Positions 1 to 6,605 of a stretch of 15,654 nucleotides of DNA are shown here, in pieces; positions within the stretch are counted from its first letter, which is position 1, and each line of letters opens with the position of its first letter. Made by a program: the position numbers and the translations under genes. The notes below the pieces were generated by a model, which saw only the letters and a list, made by a program, of their open reading frames with translations, did not search any database and was not told the DNA's origin. The stretch is taken from the NCBI GenBank assembly GCA_018396515.1, contig JAGTQJ010000019.1, forward strand, positions 1 through 15,654. The letters run 5' to 3'. Origin of the DNA: Candidatus Bathyarchaeota archaeon. Lineage in GTDB: Archaea; Thermoproteota; Bathyarchaeia; TCS64.

Positions 1-6
1 GAGGTG
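1..6 (+). promoter_or_regulatory. Ribosome binding site of pstS
   Basis: GAGGTG lies four bases before the pstS ATG at 11 and matches the archaeal anti-Shine-Dalgarno sequence. It fixes the start. The promoter of the operon lies outside the window. Confidence 0.7.
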
Positions 7-10
7 AAAA

Positions 11-1114
11 ATGAAATATAAAATCGTAATACTACTTACTGTAACACTAATAACGGGCGTGTTTTTTACTTTTCAATACTTGAATCCGGCATCAAGAACT
101 CAAACAATAACATTAAATGGTGCGGGAGCAACCTTCCCCTTCCCATTAATAGATAAATGGATATCAGAATATCATAAAATAAAACCAGAGGTTCAATTAA
201 ATTATCAATCTATAGGAAGCGGTGGAGGAATAAAACAGCATATGGAAAAAACGGTTCAATTTGCGGCTAGCGATGCACCCTTGACTTTAGAACAATCTCT
301 TGTTGCTAATTCCCTGCATATACCTATAACAATAGGTGGGGTGGTTCCAATATATAACCTTCCAGGAAATCCAAAGGGAATTAAGTTTACCGGCGAAACC
401 TTAGTAGACATATATCTCGGAAAAATAAGAAAGTGGAATGATCCTAGAATTTTAGAAATCAATCCAACGATAAACCTTCCAGATAAAGATATTGTTGTGG
501 TGCATAGGTCTGATGGAAGTGGAACGACTTTCATATGGACAAGCTATCTATCAGAGGTAAGCAAGGAGTGGAAGGAGACTGTGGGTAAGGGGACTTCTGT
601 TAAATGGCCAACTGGAATTGGTGGAAAGGGAAATGAGGGTGTGGCAGGTCTAGTATCTCAAAACCCCTACTCTATAGGATATGTCGAGTTCATATACGCC
701 AAAAAGAATAATTTAACTTGGGGTCTGGTGAAGAATGCCGCGGGAGAATTTATAGAGCCTGGTCTGAAATCTTTTGCGGCGGCTGCTGCTCACGCCGCAG
801 TATCACTACCGAAAGGCGACGCAGACTGGTCGAAGGTCTCAATCGTCGAGAACATAATCAATAACACACAAGCAACTGGAGCATATCCCATAACGAGTTT
901 TTCGTACTTTATCATCTACAAAGAGCTTAACGTCTTGCCAAACATGGATGAGGCGGCAGCCAGAGCCCTCGTGGAATTTTTATGGTGGATGTTACATGAA
1001 GGACAAAAATATTCTGCAGATTTAGATTATGTTCCATTACCCGAGAACATCGTAAAACATAATGAAGAAACTATTAAAATGGTGACTTTTAATGGCAAAA
1101 AACTGTTGGGCTAA
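11..1114 (+). CDS. pstS: Phosphate ABC transporter substrate-binding protein PstS
   Basis: This protein of 367 residues captures phosphate outside the cell and hands it to the PstCA channel. Residues 4-22 form a hydrophobic N-terminal segment, either a signal peptide or a membrane anchor. There is no lipobox cysteine behind it, so attachment is not by a bacterial-type lipid anchor. Family motifs are clear: GAGATFPFPL (38-46), the GSGGGI loop (69-74), SDAP (87-90), the phosphate-contacting RSDGSGTT (166-173) and the late YPITSFSY (292-299). Length is normal for the family. It is the first gene of pstSCAB-phoU and is separated from pstC by 52 bases that hold a T run. Much of the gene is A/T rich, with a G/C-richer stretch around 730-1000. 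Confidence 0.96.
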   Translation: MKYKIVILLTVTLITGVFFTFQYLNPASRTQTITLNGAGATFPFPLIDKWISEYHKIKPEVQLNYQSIGSGGGIKQHMEKTVQFAASDAPLTLEQSLVANSLHIPITIGGVVPIYNLPGNPKGIKFTGETLVDIYLGKIRKWNDPRILEINPTINLPDKDIVVVHRSDGSGTTFIWTSYLSEVSKEWKETVGKGTSVKWPTGIGGKGNEGVAGLVSQNPYSIGYVEFIYAKKNNLTWGLVKNAAGEFIEPGLKSFAAAAAHAAVSLPKGDADWSKVSIVENIINNTQATGAYPITSFSYFIIYKELNVLPNMDEAAARALVEFLWWMLHEGQKYSADLDYVPLPENIVKHNEETIKMVTFNGKKLLG

Positions 1115-1137
1115 AAAAGGAAATTTTGGTTCAAATA

Positions 1138-1145
1138 TTTTTTTT
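1138..1145 (+). terminator. T8 run between pstS and pstC, possible partial terminator
   Basis: Eight consecutive T residues lie 24 bases after the pstS stop. Archaeal RNA polymerase terminates at oligo-T tracts on the non-template strand without needing a hairpin. A leaky stop here would give more PstS than membrane components, which suits a binding-protein transporter. This is inference from one T run. Confidence 0.35.
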
Positions 1146-1166
1146 AATAAATTAGATATTGTGATT

Positions 1167-2108
1167 ATGAAGGATTTTAGAGAAAAACTTAGGGGAGACT
1201 ACTTATTATTCCTCCTTACTGGAGCCTCTGCCTCCTCAGTCTTCATAATTATCGGCTTAATCGTCTATAAGTTGATCGAAGGGTCTTGGCTTTCAATACA
1301 GAGATTTGGGATTGGATTTTTGATAGGCACTGAGTGGGATCCGGCCATCTCTCAAAACTTCGGCGCTCTGCCCCTTATATCCGGCACCCTTGTAACATCA
1401 GGTATCGCACTCCTTATCGGTGTACCCATCTCCCTAGGTGTTGGTCTAGTTCTCTCTGAGTATATGCCCAGGCAACTCAGTTTTGCTACCTCCTTCGTAA
1501 TCGAACTATTGGCCGCGATTCCAAGCGTTATATATGGGCTGTGGGGGATTTTCACCCTGGCTCCCTTTCTAAGAGATAATGTATATCCATATCTCCAAGC
1601 ACTTCTTGGATTTACACCATTATTCTCAGGTCCAATCTATGGCGGTGGTGTTCTTACCGCAGGGATTATCCTAGCCATAATGATAATTCCGACGATATCC
1701 TCGATTTCAAGGGATGTATTTTCGGCGGTTCCTAACTCCCAGAGGGAGGCGGTGATCTCCCTAGGTGCAACGAGATGGGAGACCGTGAAGATAGTGATGA
1801 GCTATGCGAGATCTGGGGTCATAGGCGCGGTCCTCCTAGGTTTGGGGCGCGCCGTGGGGGAGACGATGGCGGTAACAATGGTTATAGGCAACAGGTTTCA
1901 GGTCTTCCCATCATCCCTCTTTGATGCGTGGTACACCTTAGCCGCCATCATTGCGAATGAGTTTACAGAGGCGACCTATGACCTATATCTCAGCGCTCTC
2001 ATCGAGGTGGGCCTAGTTCTCTTCCTTTTCACCTTGATGATCAATATCCTAGCCAGAATTATAATCCTTAGGGCCCTTGGGCCAATGAGGGGGATTGCGA
2101 GGGAGTGA
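1167..2108 (+). CDS. pstC: Phosphate ABC transporter permease PstC
   Basis: This is one of the two membrane subunits of the phosphate importer, about 313 residues with roughly six membrane segments. The family signature FGALPLISGTL is at 65-75. The EAA loop that docks on the ATPase (EAVISLGATRWET, 194-206) and the channel motif GRAVGETMAV (227-236) are intact. The reading frame is open from an ATG at 1092 inside pstS, but the ATG at 1167 is preferred. The extra 25 residues are hydrophilic and low in complexity and would place the T8 run inside the gene. A GTGAT lies just before the chosen ATG, which is only a weak ribosome site. The stop is two bases from the pstA ATG. Confidence 0.93.
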   Translation: MKDFREKLRGDYLLFLLTGASASSVFIIIGLIVYKLIEGSWLSIQRFGIGFLIGTEWDPAISQNFGALPLISGTLVTSGIALLIGVPISLGVGLVLSEYMPRQLSFATSFVIELLAAIPSVIYGLWGIFTLAPFLRDNVYPYLQALLGFTPLFSGPIYGGGVLTAGIILAIMIIPTISSISRDVFSAVPNSQREAVISLGATRWETVKIVMSYARSGVIGAVLLGLGRAVGETMAVTMVIGNRFQVFPSSLFDAWYTLAAIIANEFTEATYDLYLSALIEVGLVLFLFTLMINILARIIILRALGPMRGIARE

Positions 2109-2109
2109 G

Positions 2110-2943
2110 ATGTACCATTACAGGATGAGAAGATTAGTGGATGGTTTGATGAGGGTCCTCGTTTGGCTAGCCTTGGTGGTGGCTTTAATCCCACTATTCA
2201 GCATACTTGGAGAGGTCTTCTCGAAAGGCGCCCCTCATCTCAACATGGATGTTTTGATTAGCCCTATGCCCACAGTTGGGGAGCAGGGTGGGGGGATCGG
2301 GAACGCGATACAGGGTACGCTGATCACGATATTTTTGGCCTCTATAATTGGGGTTCCCCTAGGCGTGTTATCCGGCATATTCCTCAGCGAATATGGTGAA
2401 TTCAAACTATCCTCAGCTGTCAGGTTCTTCAATGATGTTTTAAGCGGATTTCCTTCAATAGTGATCGGGATTTTCAGCTACACCATAATCGTTACATCCA
2501 TCGGTTTTTCGGTGATGGCTGCGGCATTTGCCTTAGCCATCATAATGATCCCCATCATCACAAGAACTACGGAGGAGGCCCTAAAAATAGTTCCACTAAC
2601 AGTCAGGGAGGCGGCTCTGGCCCTGGGTATATCCAGATGGAAGACCTTAATCTATATAGTGATAAGGGGAGCGAAAAGGGGCATAGCCACAGGAATCCTG
2701 CTTGCAATCGCGAGGGTAGCGGGTGAATCCGCCCCGATTCTAATCACTATGGGGTATTGGAGGTGGTGGTTCTCGGGCCTCAACAAGCCCGTAGCAAACC
2801 TGGCCTTGAACATCTACCTCTTCGCGGTATCACCCTTCGATAACTGGAGGAACCTTGCCTGGCTCTCAGCCCTGACTCTCACAGCTATGATCCTCATGAT
2901 TAATGTTGTTATGAGGATCTTTACAAAGGAGAAATATATATGA
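2110..2943 (+). CDS. pstA: Phosphate ABC transporter permease PstA
   Basis: This second membrane subunit, about 277 residues, pairs with PstC to form the phosphate channel. It has about six hydrophobic segments beginning near residue 13. The conserved SEYGE follows the second segment (93-97), the EAA loop is [13 protein letters not shown] (167-179), and ARVAGESAP (201-209) matches the PstA signature ARxxGExAP. The ATG at 2110 is chosen over an in-frame TTG at 2095 because GGGAGTGAG at the end of pstC can serve as its ribosome site. It ends in an ATGA-type overlap with pstB, which implies translational coupling. Confidence 0.94.
   Translation: MYHYRMRRLVDGLMRVLVWLALVVALIPLFSILGEVFSKGAPHLNMDVLISPMPTVGEQGGGIGNAIQGTLITIFLASIIGVPLGVLSGIFLSEYGEFKLSSAVRFFNDVLSGFPSIVIGIFSYTIIVTSIGFSVMAAAFALAIIMIPIITRTTEEALKIVPLTVREAALALGISRWKTLIYIVIRGAKRGIATGILLAIARVAGESAPILITMGYWRWWFSGLNKPVANLALNIYLFAVSPFDNWRNLAWLSALTLTAMILMINVVMRIFTKEKYI
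2926..2933 (+). promoter_or_regulatory. Ribosome binding site of pstB
   Basis: AAAGGAGA lies inside the pstA 3' end, six bases before the ATG at 2940. It supports the overlapping start of pstB rather than a later internal ATG. Confidence 0.6.
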
Positions 2944-3707
2944 TGGGCCACCCATATAAATTTGAAGTTGAAAAACTTGATGCATATTTTGGAGAAAAAA
3001 AGGTATTAAATAATATAAATATGAAAATAAGGGATAAAGCGGTAACTGCAATAATAGGGCCTTCAGGATGTGGTAAGACCACACTTCTTAGATGTCTTAA
3101 TAGGATGCATGAAATAATTCCTGGAGCTAGAGTTCATGGAAAAGTTTTATTTAATGGGGTAAATATATATGATGATGAAATAGATCCAGTCACTATAAGA
3201 AGAAAAATAGGGATGGTTTTCCAGAAGCCAAACCCCTTCCCAATGATGTCAATATATGAGAATGTAGCTATAGGTTTAAAGTTAAATGGGGTAAGGGAAA
3301 GGAAGAAGCTTGACTCCGCGGTAGAGAGGGCATTAAAAATGGCCAATCTATGGGATGAGGTGAAAAACGACCTCCACAGGTCTGGGGCAAGCCTATCCGG
3401 CGGCCAGCAGCAGAGGCTATGTATAGCCCGAGCCTTGGCCGTTGAGCCGGAGGCGATATTGATGGATGAACCCTGCTCAGCACTAGACCCAATAGCCACC
3501 GAGAAGATAGAATCTCTCATCAGGAATCTCGCAGAGGAATACGCTGTGATTATCGTAACACACAACATGCAACAGGCAGCGAGGGTATCTGATTTCACAG
3601 CCTTCCTCTATTTAGGAGAACTCATCGAATATGGAACCACAAAGGAGCTCTTTGAAAACCCTAAAAATCCTCTGACTGAGAAGTATATAACAGGGAGATT
3701 TGGGTGA
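2940..3707 (+). CDS. pstB: Phosphate ABC transporter ATP-binding protein PstB
   Basis: This ATPase of the phosphate importer has 255 residues, the usual PstB length. All nucleotide-binding motifs are intact: Walker A GPSGCGKT (40-47), Q-loop Q95, signature LSGGQQQR (152-159), Walker B ILMDEP (173-178) and H-loop His208. The cysteine in the Walker A (GPSGCGKST-like) and the run [12 protein letters not shown] are typical of PstB rather than other ABC ATPases. It overlaps pstA by four bases and phoU by four. Base composition changes inside the gene: 2941-3000 is about 32 % G+C, while 3361-3420 is about 60 %, and arginine and isoleucine codons change accordingly. Confidence 0.97.
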   Translation: MMGHPYKFEVEKLDAYFGEKKVLNNINMKIRDKAVTAIIGPSGCGKTTLLRCLNRMHEIIPGARVHGKVLFNGVNIYDDEIDPVTIRRKIGMVFQKPNPFPMMSIYENVAIGLKLNGVRERKKLDSAVERALKMANLWDEVKNDLHRSGASLSGGQQQRLCIARALAVEPEAILMDEPCSALDPIATEKIESLIRNLAEEYAVIIVTHNMQQAARVSDFTAFLYLGELIEYGTTKELFENPKNPLTEKYITGRFG

Positions 3708-4351
3708 AGGGGATGAGTAAACCTATAGATTCTGGATTGAGACAGATAAAGACCCTTCTGCAGAAGATGGGCGGATTAGCCATGGAATCCATAAAACTCT
3801 CTATACATGCCTTCAATAAACAGGAAGATGCTCATATCCAGATAGAAGCATGGTCTAACATGATACTAATCCTCTCGGAGGAGGTGGAGGATAAGGCCAC
3901 AGAGCTGATGGCTCTCCACCAGCCTATGGCAAAGGACCTCCGAACTTTGAAGGCCTACATCAAGATATCCTACGACATAGAAAGATTTGGCAGATACGCC
4001 CTCGACATATCAGAGATCCAGCGCACCATAGGCAGATGGGAGATCAGAGGGGCTGTTTTCTCCATCGATGAGCTGGTGAGTAAAGTGATGAGGATAGTCT
4101 CCCTAGCCCTTAGCCTTGTAGAGGAGGAGGATCAATCCATAATATGGGAGCTGGCAAGCGTAGAGAGCGAGATCGACTCCCTCCACCTCAGAGGCCTCAA
4201 GGCCCTCATCGAGTTGAAGGACGCGGATCCAAAGCAGCTCATCGCCTATGCCCTCACCATAAGATACTTGGAACGTATCGCGGATCATGCCTGCTACATC
4301 GCCGAGTCCATGACATACGCCTATACAGGAAAGAGGATAACCCTACGCTAA
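3704..4351 (+). CDS. phoU: PhoU-family phosphate uptake regulator
   Basis: This is an all-helical regulator of 215 residues that in characterised systems binds the Pst transporter and damps phosphate uptake or signalling. Two metal-binding PhoU repeats are visible: [12 protein letters not shown] (91-102) and [13 protein letters not shown] (189-201). A GTG at 3704 overlaps the pstB stop and has GGGAG at 3693-3697 as a ribosome site. The ATG at 3713 is the alternative start and would shorten the protein by three residues. It is the last gene of the operon. No PhoR/PhoB-type two-component pair is present, so if it signals, the partner is elsewhere. Confidence 0.92.
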   Translation: MKGMSKPIDSGLRQIKTLLQKMGGLAMESIKLSIHAFNKQEDAHIQIEAWSNMILILSEEVEDKATELMALHQPMAKDLRTLKAYIKISYDIERFGRYALDISEIQRTIGRWEIRGAVFSIDELVSKVMRIVSLALSLVEEEDQSIIWELASVESEIDSLHLRGLKALIELKDADPKQLIAYALTIRYLERIADHACYIAESMTYAYTGKRITLR

Positions 4352-4423
4352 AGCCTCAGAAATTTGGATGATCACTTCTTTGAAGTTAATCATAACAGGG
4401 TTTATGGGAAACTTGATCCGATA

Positions 4424-4430
4424 TTTTAAA
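4424..4430 (+). promoter_or_regulatory. TATA-like box of the GNAT gene
   Basis: TTTTAAA is centred 25 bases before the ATG at 4452, which would place the transcription start at or just before the start codon. GAGGAG at 4441-4446 could also act as a ribosome site if a short leader exists. Confidence 0.45.
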
Positions 4431-4451
4431 CCTTGAGATCGAGGAGTCGGC

Positions 4452-5015
4452 ATGAGGGTGGAGGAGTTGAGGGAGGGGGCATTCATAAGGAGCTTCGTCG
4501 CCAGGGATGGGAGGCCAGTCAGGCTTAGGGCTCCTCGTTGGTCAGACCTCGATGATATGTTGGAGTTCATCAACTCCCTCGTGGAGGAGAAAGCCCAGAT
4601 AACAGCTATGGAGAAGAAGACTAGGGATGAAGAGATAGATTGGCTGGCTAAGCTTCTCTCAGATGTTGAGAAGGACAGGCGGATCGCCATCGCCGCAGAA
4701 GTGGATGGAAGATTCATAGGCCTCGTTGAGGTTACACCTGAGAGGGGCCCCTCAGCCCATGTAGGGATCTTGGGGATCGCCGTCAGGGATGGGTATAGAG
4801 ATGTGGGAATAGGAACCGAGATGATAAGGGAGGCTGAGAACCAGGCTAGGAGGCTAGGGATCGAGATCATAACCCTAGATGTGTTCGCCAGCAATCTCAG
4901 GGCTCTCCACCTCTATAAGAAGCTTGGATACAAAGCTGTGGGTTGCATTCCCCGATTCTTCAAGAGGGATGGAGCCTACATCGACAGGATAATAATGGCA
5001 AAAACCCTAACCTGA
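4452..5015 (+). CDS. GNAT-family N-acetyltransferase
   Basis: This protein of 187 residues transfers an acetyl group from acetyl-CoA to an amine; the acceptor cannot be told. The acetyl-CoA pyrophosphate loop is R-DVG-I-G at 116-121 within VRDGYRDVGIGTEM (111-124), matching the (Q/R)xxGxG/A rule. Motif B follows as LDVFASNLRALHLYKKLGYKAVG (142-164), with the usual N-x-x-A-x-x-L-Y-x-K-x-G-F/Y pattern. The C-terminus FKRDGAYIDRIIMAK is typical of archaeal GNATs of the RimI/RimL-like group. It is apparently monocistronic behind its own promoter. A ribosomal or general protein N-acetyltransferase is possible, but there is no evidence for a particular substrate. Confidence 0.88.
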   Translation: MRVEELREGAFIRSFVARDGRPVRLRAPRWSDLDDMLEFINSLVEEKAQITAMEKKTRDEEIDWLAKLLSDVEKDRRIAIAAEVDGRFIGLVEVTPERGPSAHVGILGIAVRDGYRDVGIGTEMIREAENQARRLGIEIITLDVFASNLRALHLYKKLGYKAVGCIPRFFKRDGAYIDRIIMAKTLT

Positions 5016-5129
5016 CCGAACATAATGGGAAAACTCTCTCCGGTCAAATTCGCTGCCCGGCGGTTGTTAAAAGAGTGATGGGGTTGACTGCCAGTCATGA
5101 AGCTGGGCATAACCGAATGAGGGCTAAGA
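5016..5129. other. Gene-free spacer after the GNAT gene
   Basis: This is the first part of a 351-base stretch without a convincing protein gene. It contains the TGACT-GCC-AGTCA dyad listed separately. GTGATGG at 5076-5082 resembles a C box, but no acceptable D box follows, so no C/D guide RNA is called. Confidence 0.5.
5085..5097. promoter_or_regulatory. Inverted repeat TGACT-GCC-AGTCA
   Basis: This perfect 5-bp dyad with a 3-base centre ends 33 bases before the TATA-like box at 5130. That place suits an activator or repressor site in archaea. No factor is known for it here, and a chance occurrence is possible. Confidence 0.25.
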
Positions 5130-5137
5130 TTTTTAAA
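5130..5137 (+). promoter_or_regulatory. TATA-like box upstream of the structured region before trpS
   Basis: TTTTTAAA sits in a G/C-richer context and predicts a transcript start near 5158-5163, just before the folded region and 200 bases before the trpS ATG. It could drive a separate RNA or a long trpS leader. Confidence 0.4.
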
Positions 5138-5159
5138 CTCATCTTGAGGTAGCGATCAT

Positions 5160-5340
5160 CAAGAAGTTGAGGGGTGTGAGCGTGTATCATCCGGGCTGGA
5201 AAAAGGCCGAGTTTTAGGAGAGGATGAGGAACTCCGCCCTTCACGCCAGCCCAGCCTCATATGGGTTATAGAGATCCACTTGAAGAACAGCCTCGATCCA
5301 AGCCCTCTCCGAAACCCCTCATTCCAAGCCGGAATATTTC
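5160..5340 (+). ncRNA. Candidate structured RNA or trpS leader
   Basis: The region lies 25-30 bases after a TATA-like box and can fold in nested fashion. A 7-bp closing helix pairs TGAGGGG (5168-5174) with CCCCTCA (5315-5321). Inside it, GGGCTGG (5193-5199) pairs with CCAGCCC (5246-5252), and further in AAAAGGCCGAGTT (5202-5214) pairs with AACTCCGCCCTT (5230-5241) with two mismatches around a purine-rich loop. The loop and stem hold TGAGGAACTCCGCCC, which recalls conserved region I of RNase P RNA, but the matching 3' element is not found. It may be a free-standing RNA or a 5' leader of trpS. No known family is recognised. Confidence 0.35.
5182..5217 (+). CDS. Possible 11-residue leader ORF with one Trp codon
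   Basis: A GTG-started frame encodes MYHPGWKKAEF followed by TAG. GAGGGG at 5169-5174 stands seven bases before the GTG, a good ribosome site. The single TGG (5197-5199) lies exactly in the 5' arm of the stem 5193-5199/5246-5252, so a ribosome held there would open that stem. Since trpS follows, a translation-coupled leader is conceivable. One Trp codon and the small size make chance a serious alternative. Confidence 0.2.
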   Translation: MYHPGWKKAEF

Positions 5341-5351
5341 TCAAACCTTTA

Positions 5352-5358
5352 GAGGTGA
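5352..5358 (+). promoter_or_regulatory. Ribosome binding site of trpS
   Basis: GAGGTGA lies eight bases before the ATG at 5367. Its presence argues that trpS mRNA has a leader and is not leaderless. Confidence 0.65.
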
Positions 5359-5366
5359 AGAGATGA

Positions 5367-6485
5367 ATGGGTAAGGAGGAGATGATCGTAACCCCCTGGA
5401 AGGTCTCCGGCGACGTCGACTATGATAAGCTCATAGAGAAGTTCGGGACCAAACCGATAACCGTGGAGCTCCTGGAGAGGATAGAGAGGCATGCCGGATA
5501 CCTCCACGTACAGCTGAGGAGGGGGATATTCTTCTCCCATAGGGATATGGACTGGTGGCTGGATATATATGAGTCCGGCCTACCAGTAGGGCTATACACC
5601 GGGAGGGGGCCTTCGGGCCCCGTCCACCTAGGGCATCTGCTCCCCTGGTTCTTCACTAAGTACCTCCAGGACACCTTCGACGCGGACCTATACTTCCAGA
5701 TGACCGATGACGAGAAGTTCTTGATCCATCCCGAGCTGAGCCTAGAAGACACGGTGGGCTACACCCACGAGAACGCCCTCGACCTCATAGCCTGCGGCCT
5801 CAACCCGGAGAAGACCTTCATAATCTCCGATGTGAAGCATATCAGCCATCTATACCGTCTCGCCCTTCAAGTCGCGAAACACATCACCTTCTCCACGGCG
5901 AAGGCCATCTTCGGCTTCACCGAGAGCGACAATATAGGCATAATATGGTTCCCCGCCGTCCAGGCAGCCCCATGCTTCATCCAGTCGGTTAGGGAGGGGA
6001 GGAAGGTGGCCGTCCTGATCCCAGCGGCCATAGACCAAGACCCCTACTGGAGGATGACCAGAGACATAGCAGAGCACTTGGGATTCTATAAGCCTGCCCA
6101 GATGCATGCAAAGTTCCTGCCGGGGCTTGGGAGAGGGGGGAAGATGTCGGCATCGATGCCGGAGACGGCCATCTTCACCATAGACCCACCTGAGAGGGCG
6201 GCCCAGAAGGTCATGAACGCATATACGGGGGGCAGACCTACGGTGAGGGAGCAGAGGATGCTGGGCGGGGACCCCTCCATCTGCACAGTCTTCGCCTACT
6301 ACTATTACCTCTTCGAGGAGGACGACGAGAGGCTGAAAAGGCTGGAGGAGGACTGCAGATCTGGAAGTATCATCTGCGGAGAGTGCAAGGAGAGGTTGGC
6401 TGAGAGGGTCAAGATCTTTCTCAGGGAGTTTCAGGAGAGGAGGGAGAAGGCCAGAGAACTGCTTGACAAGTTCTTCCTAAAGTGA
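5367..6485 (+). CDS. trpS: Tryptophanyl-tRNA synthetase, archaeal/eukaryotic type
   Basis: This is a class I aminoacyl-tRNA synthetase that charges tRNA-Trp, with 372 residues, the usual archaeal length. The HIGH-like motif is HLGH (87-90) in GRGPSGPVHLGHLLPW, a signature of archaeal and eukaryotic rather than bacterial TrpRS. DDEKF (114-118) and the KMSAS loop (259-263, followed by MPETAIF) are intact. The N-terminal TPWKVSG and the D-x-x-KL-I-x-x-FG start are also typical. C339-x2-C342 near the tRNA-binding end, in CKE-type context, might bind a metal, but this is not a required feature. It stands alone behind the structured region at 5160-5340. Confidence 0.97.
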   Translation: MGKEEMIVTPWKVSGDVDYDKLIEKFGTKPITVELLERIERHAGYLHVQLRRGIFFSHRDMDWWLDIYESGLPVGLYTGRGPSGPVHLGHLLPWFFTKYLQDTFDADLYFQMTDDEKFLIHPELSLEDTVGYTHENALDLIACGLNPEKTFIISDVKHISHLYRLALQVAKHITFSTAKAIFGFTESDNIGIIWFPAVQAAPCFIQSVREGRKVAVLIPAAIDQDPYWRMTRDIAEHLGFYKPAQMHAKFLPGLGRGGKMSASMPETAIFTIDPPERAAQKVMNAYTGGRPTVREQRMLGGDPSICTVFAYYYYLFEEDDERLKRLEEDCRSGSIICGECKERLAERVKIFLREFQERREKARELLDKFFLK

Positions 6486-6573
6486 ACTAAAGGGTTTAAA
6501 TCAACCTCCCTAGCATGATCTCACTTAAAAGTTTAAAGCTAAGAACCCTGCTAGAAGGGGTTAAAAAGAAGAA

Positions 6574-6580
6574 TTTTTAT
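6574..6580 (+). promoter_or_regulatory. TATA-like box of the M28 peptidase gene
   Basis: TTTTTAT is centred 29 bases before the TTG start at 6606, with an A-rich stretch just upstream (TTAAAAAGAAG) as a possible TFB element. It suggests a leaderless or very short-leader transcript. No Shine-Dalgarno motif precedes the TTG. Confidence 0.4.
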
Positions 6581-6605
6581 TGAGAGATAATATTCTATTA
6601 TTGGT

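Noticed and set aside
1092..1166. Earlier pstC start overlapping pstS
   Set aside because: It would add 25 hydrophilic residues not expected in PstC and read through the T8 run. The ATG at 1167 gives the normal N-terminus.
3134..3598. Minus-strand frame of 154 codons inside pstB
   Set aside because: It is a shadow of the intact pstB, whose motifs are all in the plus frame.
5076..5125. C/D box guide RNA
   Set aside because: GTGATGG is a fair C box, but no CTGA-type D or D' box stands at a usable distance.
5223..5296. RNase P RNA resemblance (TGAGGAACTCCGCCC, GGGTTATAG, AGAACAG)
   Set aside because: The first block recalls conserved region I, but the 3' partner would lie only about 30 bases away or fails to pair as P4. 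The domain is far too short even for a minimal archaeal RNase P RNA.
5159..5344. Minus-strand open frame of 61 codons before trpS
   Set aside because: It has no ribosome site, no known motif and a low-complexity Ser/Arg-rich tail. It overlaps the foldable region, which explains its open frame as well as chance does.
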